A stretch of 45,128 bases of DNA from Palsa-883 sp035696165 (GTDB taxonomy: Bacteria; Pseudomonadota; Alphaproteobacteria; Acetobacterales; Acetobacteraceae): assembly GCA_035696165.1 (NCBI GenBank), contig DASRQX010000136.1, forward strand, positions 1 to 45,128, written 5' to 3'. This document shows, piece by piece, positions 42,769-45,128 of the stretch. The notes under the pieces are model-generated. The model had not been told where the DNA came from. It searched no databases and saw only the letters and a list, made by a program, of their open reading frames with translations. The first letter of the stretch is position 1. The number at the start of each line of letters is the position of its first letter. The position numbers and the translations under genes are program-made.

Positions 42769-43149
42769 CTACTTCTTCGCCAGTTTGTCCGCCGCCTTAC
42801 TCGCCGCGTTAAGATACCCGTTGAGCGTGCCAAGATACGCCGTACCCTTGGGCGTTCTCCTGACGACAATGCTTCGTCGATCCGAAGCCTCGGTCTCACG
42901 CTTCGTGAAATCGAAGTCTTCGAGCCGGTCCAGTGCCCGCGTGATCGCGGGCTTGGAAACGTTCAATGCTGCCGCCAGACCACGAACGGTATGCTCGGTG
43001 CCTGGTTCCAGATAGACTTTCAAGAACACAGACAGTTGCCGGGCGCTGAAATCGGGACCATCGCTGGCAACGCTCGCCGTGAGCGTATCCTTCAAAATGT
43101 GTAGCAGTGGATTGGCCGCGATCCGGGTGGCCGATGGGGTTATTGCCAT
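42769..43149 (-). CDS. MarR-family regulator
   Basis: 126-residue winged helix-turn-helix protein. The DNA-binding part reads TVRGLAAALNVSKPAITRAL for the recognition helix and DRRSIVVRRTPKG for the wing; the flanking helices for dimerisation are short but present. AAAGGAACG precedes the ATG. No operon partner is near: the next minus-strand reading is the truncated gene 145 bases downstream. Its target cannot be told from sequence; a dyad in the upstream region was not clear. Confidence 0.85.
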   Translation of the reverse strand: MAITPSATRIAANPLLHILKDTLTASVASDGPDFSARQLSVFLKVYLEPGTEHTVRGLAAALNVSKPAITRALDRLEDFDFTKRETEASDRRSIVVRRTPKGTAYLGTLNGYLNAASKAADKLAKK

Positions 43150-43976
43150 GATCGTTCCTTTGCTGGTGCGAGCGGTGGCCCAGACATAGCGACATGGTTA
43201 CGATGCGTGCAAGCGATGAACCGCTGCGACGGACTCGTGGTGCATTGGTGTCGCCGTAGCCGAGTGCCACGGCACCATCGGGAGGATGCTGCACTGCACA
43301 CTAAGAAGCGTGCCACGCAACCCGCGGGGCGCCCTCCGACGCTGCCCCAGGGTTTCACGTGGGTTCTGATCGAGCCTTGGTAGGCCCGCACGCCGCGTAG
43401 GAGCAGCGTACAGCCGGGGTCCGTTCTAGCCACCCTGGTTTCCTGGGAAACTGCGCCGCCGCCAGCGTAGCCCCAGCGGGCGCGGCGTGGTGCGGCGAGC
43501 ACGCCAAGCACGGCGACGACCCGGTCACCGCGGTATTCAAGGCGATTTGCCAGCCATAGGAACATCGCGGCCCAGGTGATCAGCTCGCATTGCAGGTCGG
43601 GGTCGGGCACCGGAAGGGCGAGAAGCCAGGTCGCGAAACGTCGCATGATTTGTGCCCCAGATCGTGCGGCCCGTGGCCAGAAGATCGGCGGCCAGGATGT
43701 TGCAGTGATCCCACTTGCAGGTGTGCGCGTCGGTCACCTGGGTCACAGTCCGGCCTCTGCTGGCGACGCGCAGGGGAAGCCCCGGTAGAACTGCTCATTG
43801 GCATTGGTGTTGGCGCACTTCGCCATCGCCAATGCGCTGCACGACGACGCGGGCCTGCCGGCGGATCAGGTGATCACCACGGCGCGCGCGAGGTTCCGGT
43901 CGGGCGCGGCGGGGCGGGTATAGTGGATTCGGGGAAGTGCGGGATAGACTGCCCTGCGCGGAACGTGGTGATCAAC
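43150..43976. other. Degraded region with one copy of a diverged repeat
   Basis: About 830 bases. On the minus strand, two overlapping frames (43746-43537, TDAHTCKWDHCNILAADLL, and 43646-43140, LQCELITWAAMFLWLANRLE) look partly coding and may be one small gene broken by a frameshift near 43620. Repeat A copy 1 is at 43360-43482. No intact gene is claimed. Confidence 0.45.
43360..43482. repeat. Direct repeat A, copy 1
   Basis: A 51-base block (43360-43410) differs at only two positions from 44398-44448, and a second block (about 43445-43482) matches 44491-44528. The spacer between blocks diverges. The repeat contains GATCGAGCCTTGGTAGGC and CGCGTAGGAGCAGCGTA. Confidence 0.75.
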
Positions 43977-44234
43977 ATGCGCGATGCCACCCTCGACCAG
44001 GATGCCGGCCCGCACAGCCACCGTCGACTGTCGGATTGGGTGTTGATCACGTTTCACTTTGCCTGTGATCAGGGCGACCTTGAGGTGGCCGATCGACTGA
44101 TCGCCACCCTGGACCACATGCTGCACCGGGCGCCGCTAGAGGGGCGCCCCGACCGGCGAATCAACACGCAGGGGCTCGTCGCAGCGCATGAACGCTTGTG
44201 GGCCCTGCGCCATCCTCAAGCGCGCAACGATTGA
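43977..44234 (+). CDS. Small conserved hypothetical protein
   Basis: 85 residues. The central part (LSDWVLITFHFACDQGDLEV, then RLIATLDHMLHR and NTQGLVAAHERLWALRH) resembles a small helical protein I recall in Acetobacteraceae-type genomes, normally close to this length. ATG 43977 lies inside a longer frame from 43590 whose extra residues have no pattern; GTG 43965 is an alternative start. It is the only gene of this degraded stretch that looks intact. Function unknown. Confidence 0.6.
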   Translation: MRDATLDQDAGPHSHRRLSDWVLITFHFACDQGDLEVADRLIATLDHMLHRAPLEGRPDRRINTQGLVAAHERLWALRHPQARND

Positions 44235-44397
44235 GGGCGGTAACCGCTCGCGTGCCAGATCCACAGCACCTCCGCCCTGGAGAACCCGCGCCGGTCGCCG
44301 GGTACTACCGAGCGCACGACGCGGCCGGCTCACCCATCGAGCAAGTCGCGGCAACGCGGCAGGGCGAGCAACTCCCGTGCTGCCTACGGCCATCACT

Positions 44398-44528
44398 TGG
44401 GTTCTGATCGAGGCTTGGTAGGCACGCACGCCGCGTAGGAGCAGCGTACTGCACGGTCACGACCCGCCCGCTCTGTTCGTTCCTGCCCATGGGAAATCGC
44501 CCTGCCGCCAGCGTGGCACCAGCGGGCG
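44398..44528. repeat. Direct repeat A, copy 2
   Basis: Partner of 43360-43482, same orientation, 1,038 bases to the right. Here it is joined almost directly to the second C/D repeat. Confidence 0.75.
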
Positions 44529-44538
44529 CTGGAGCCGG

Positions 44539-44643
44539 CGACGAACCGGCCAAGGGTCAGGGCTGTTTCGGGAGGGTAGCCGAGCCGCTCGGCGATCACG
44601 GTTGCCAGAGGGTCAGTACTGGGCCGCGGTTGACGCGGATCGG
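44539..44643. repeat. Direct repeat C/D, copy 2 (decayed gene fragment)
   Basis: Partner of 42503-42608. The minus-strand reading gives PIRVNRGPVLTLW, then shifts by one base before VIAERLGYPPETALTLGRF, so the gene fragment is frameshifted here. Confidence 0.7.
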
Positions 44644-44781
44644 GGGAGAGGGGGCGGGCATGGGTGGTGAGCGTATCGCTTAGGCGACGCCCAACAATGA
44701 ACGAATCGGGTTGGGCCACCACAGGGGATAATGCGAACAGGGCGGATTCCGGCGCGGACTCGTGCCGGATAGACTCGGTGA

Positions 44782-45128
44782 ATGATCGATCCATCAGCGA
44801 TTCGCGAGCGGTTTGCGGCGGTTGGTCGCGGACTGAACGAGCGTACTCGCCGGCTGTTCGCGGCGGTAGAAGCCCGAACGGCCGGTTATGGCGGTATCGC
44901 CGCGGCCTCACTGGCGACGGGGATCGCGCGAAGTACCATCGGCCGTGGGCTGAAGGACCTGGGTGACCCCGCCTCACTGTCGGGTGCTGTGCGCCGGCCC
45001 GGCAGCGGCCGACCAGCGCTGACGGAGACGGATGCGACACTGCTGGAAGACCTGGGTCAGTTGTTGGAACCCGCGACCAAGGGCGACCCGATGCGGCCGC
45101 TGCGGTGGGTCTCGAAGAGCCACGCGAA
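44782..45128 (+). mobile_element. ISAzo13-family transposase, 3' end beyond window
   Basis: An open frame from ATG 44782 to the last base, 115 complete codons with no stop. The product has the ISAzo13 N-terminal pattern: IRERFAAVGRGLNERTRRLF, a helix-turn-helix (LATGIARSTIGRGLKDL), then RRPGSGRPALTETDATLLED, LLEPATKGDPMRPLRW and VSKSHA. The catalytic DDE domain lies beyond the edge. No left terminal inverted repeat was identified with confidence in the 100 bases upstream. Confidence 0.85.

Noticed and set aside
44393..45040. 215-residue minus-strand frame
   Set aside because: Its right half is antisense to the ISAzo13 transposase; only the short stretch over repeat D is related to a real protein, and that is frameshifted.
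1..45128. CRISPR arrays, tRNA and rRNA genes
   Set aside because: No regularly spaced short repeats and no cloverleaf-like or conserved rRNA segments were seen in reading; low-level tRNA detection was not possible without a tool.

Overview
The window is 45,128 bases of high-GC DNA with alphaproteobacterial character. Codon use, the RES/Xre pair, the short tyrosine integrase, the ISAzo13-type transposase and the T4BSS gene order all resemble what I recall from Rhodospirillales/Acetobacteraceae accessory regions. That placement rests on memory of families, not on a search. The density of transfer, stability and decayed mobile genes suggests a conjugative plasmid or an integrative conjugative element and its cargo, not core chromosome.

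Bases 1-14777 carry one arm of a type IVB (I-type, Dot/Icm or IncI Tra-like) conjugation apparatus on the plus strand. It comprises the 3' part of icmB/dotO, dotD, dotC, dotB, icmT, a possible icmS-like gene, a lytic transglycosylase, icmP/dotM and the coupling protein dotL/icmO. Neighbouring genes mostly overlap by a few bases, so they probably form tightly coupled transcription units. A complete Xre-RES toxin-antitoxin pair with a twin palindromic operator sits between icmB and dotD. A 2 kb block containing two opposite-strand genes and two small membrane ORFs separates icmP from dotL. Core genes such as dotA, dotG/icmE, dotH/icmK and dotI/icmL are not in the window and may lie to the left.

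Bases 15417-20510 hold a secreted phosphodiesterase-like alkaline-phosphatase-family protein, a remnant of a DUF4239 membrane protein, and a divergent LysR / (NmrA-like plus SDR oxidoreductase) unit with a clear T-N11-A dyad between them.

Bases 20862-35428 look like a catabolic island for a guanidino or amine compound. The minus-strand operon encodes an agmatinase-family ureohydrolase, a GABA-type aminotransferase and a GhrA-like hydroxyacid dehydrogenase, with a divergent LysR gene. Next come a polar-amino-acid ABC importer (binding protein plus two permeases, no ATPase) and a complete polyamine-type ABC importer (binding protein, two permeases, ATPase). A coherent reading is uptake of 4-guanidinobutyrate or a relative, hydrolysis to urea and GABA, and transamination. 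The island ends in decay: an FAD-linked oxidase gene with two single-base deletions and a missing 3' end, then a tyrosine integrase split by one nonsense codon. An intact DAO-family FAD oxidoreductase follows.

Bases 36026-42306 contain a nucleic-acid module: a 899-residue SNF2 helicase, a SWIM zinc-finger protein translated right behind it, and a convergent RecD2-type helicase with a small partner gene. The last 3 kb (42315-45128) are degraded. They hold a MarR regulator, a small conserved hypothetical gene, two pairs of diverged direct repeats including truncated copies of one small gene, and the start of an ISAzo13-family transposase cut by the window edge. No tRNA, rRNA or CRISPR array was seen.
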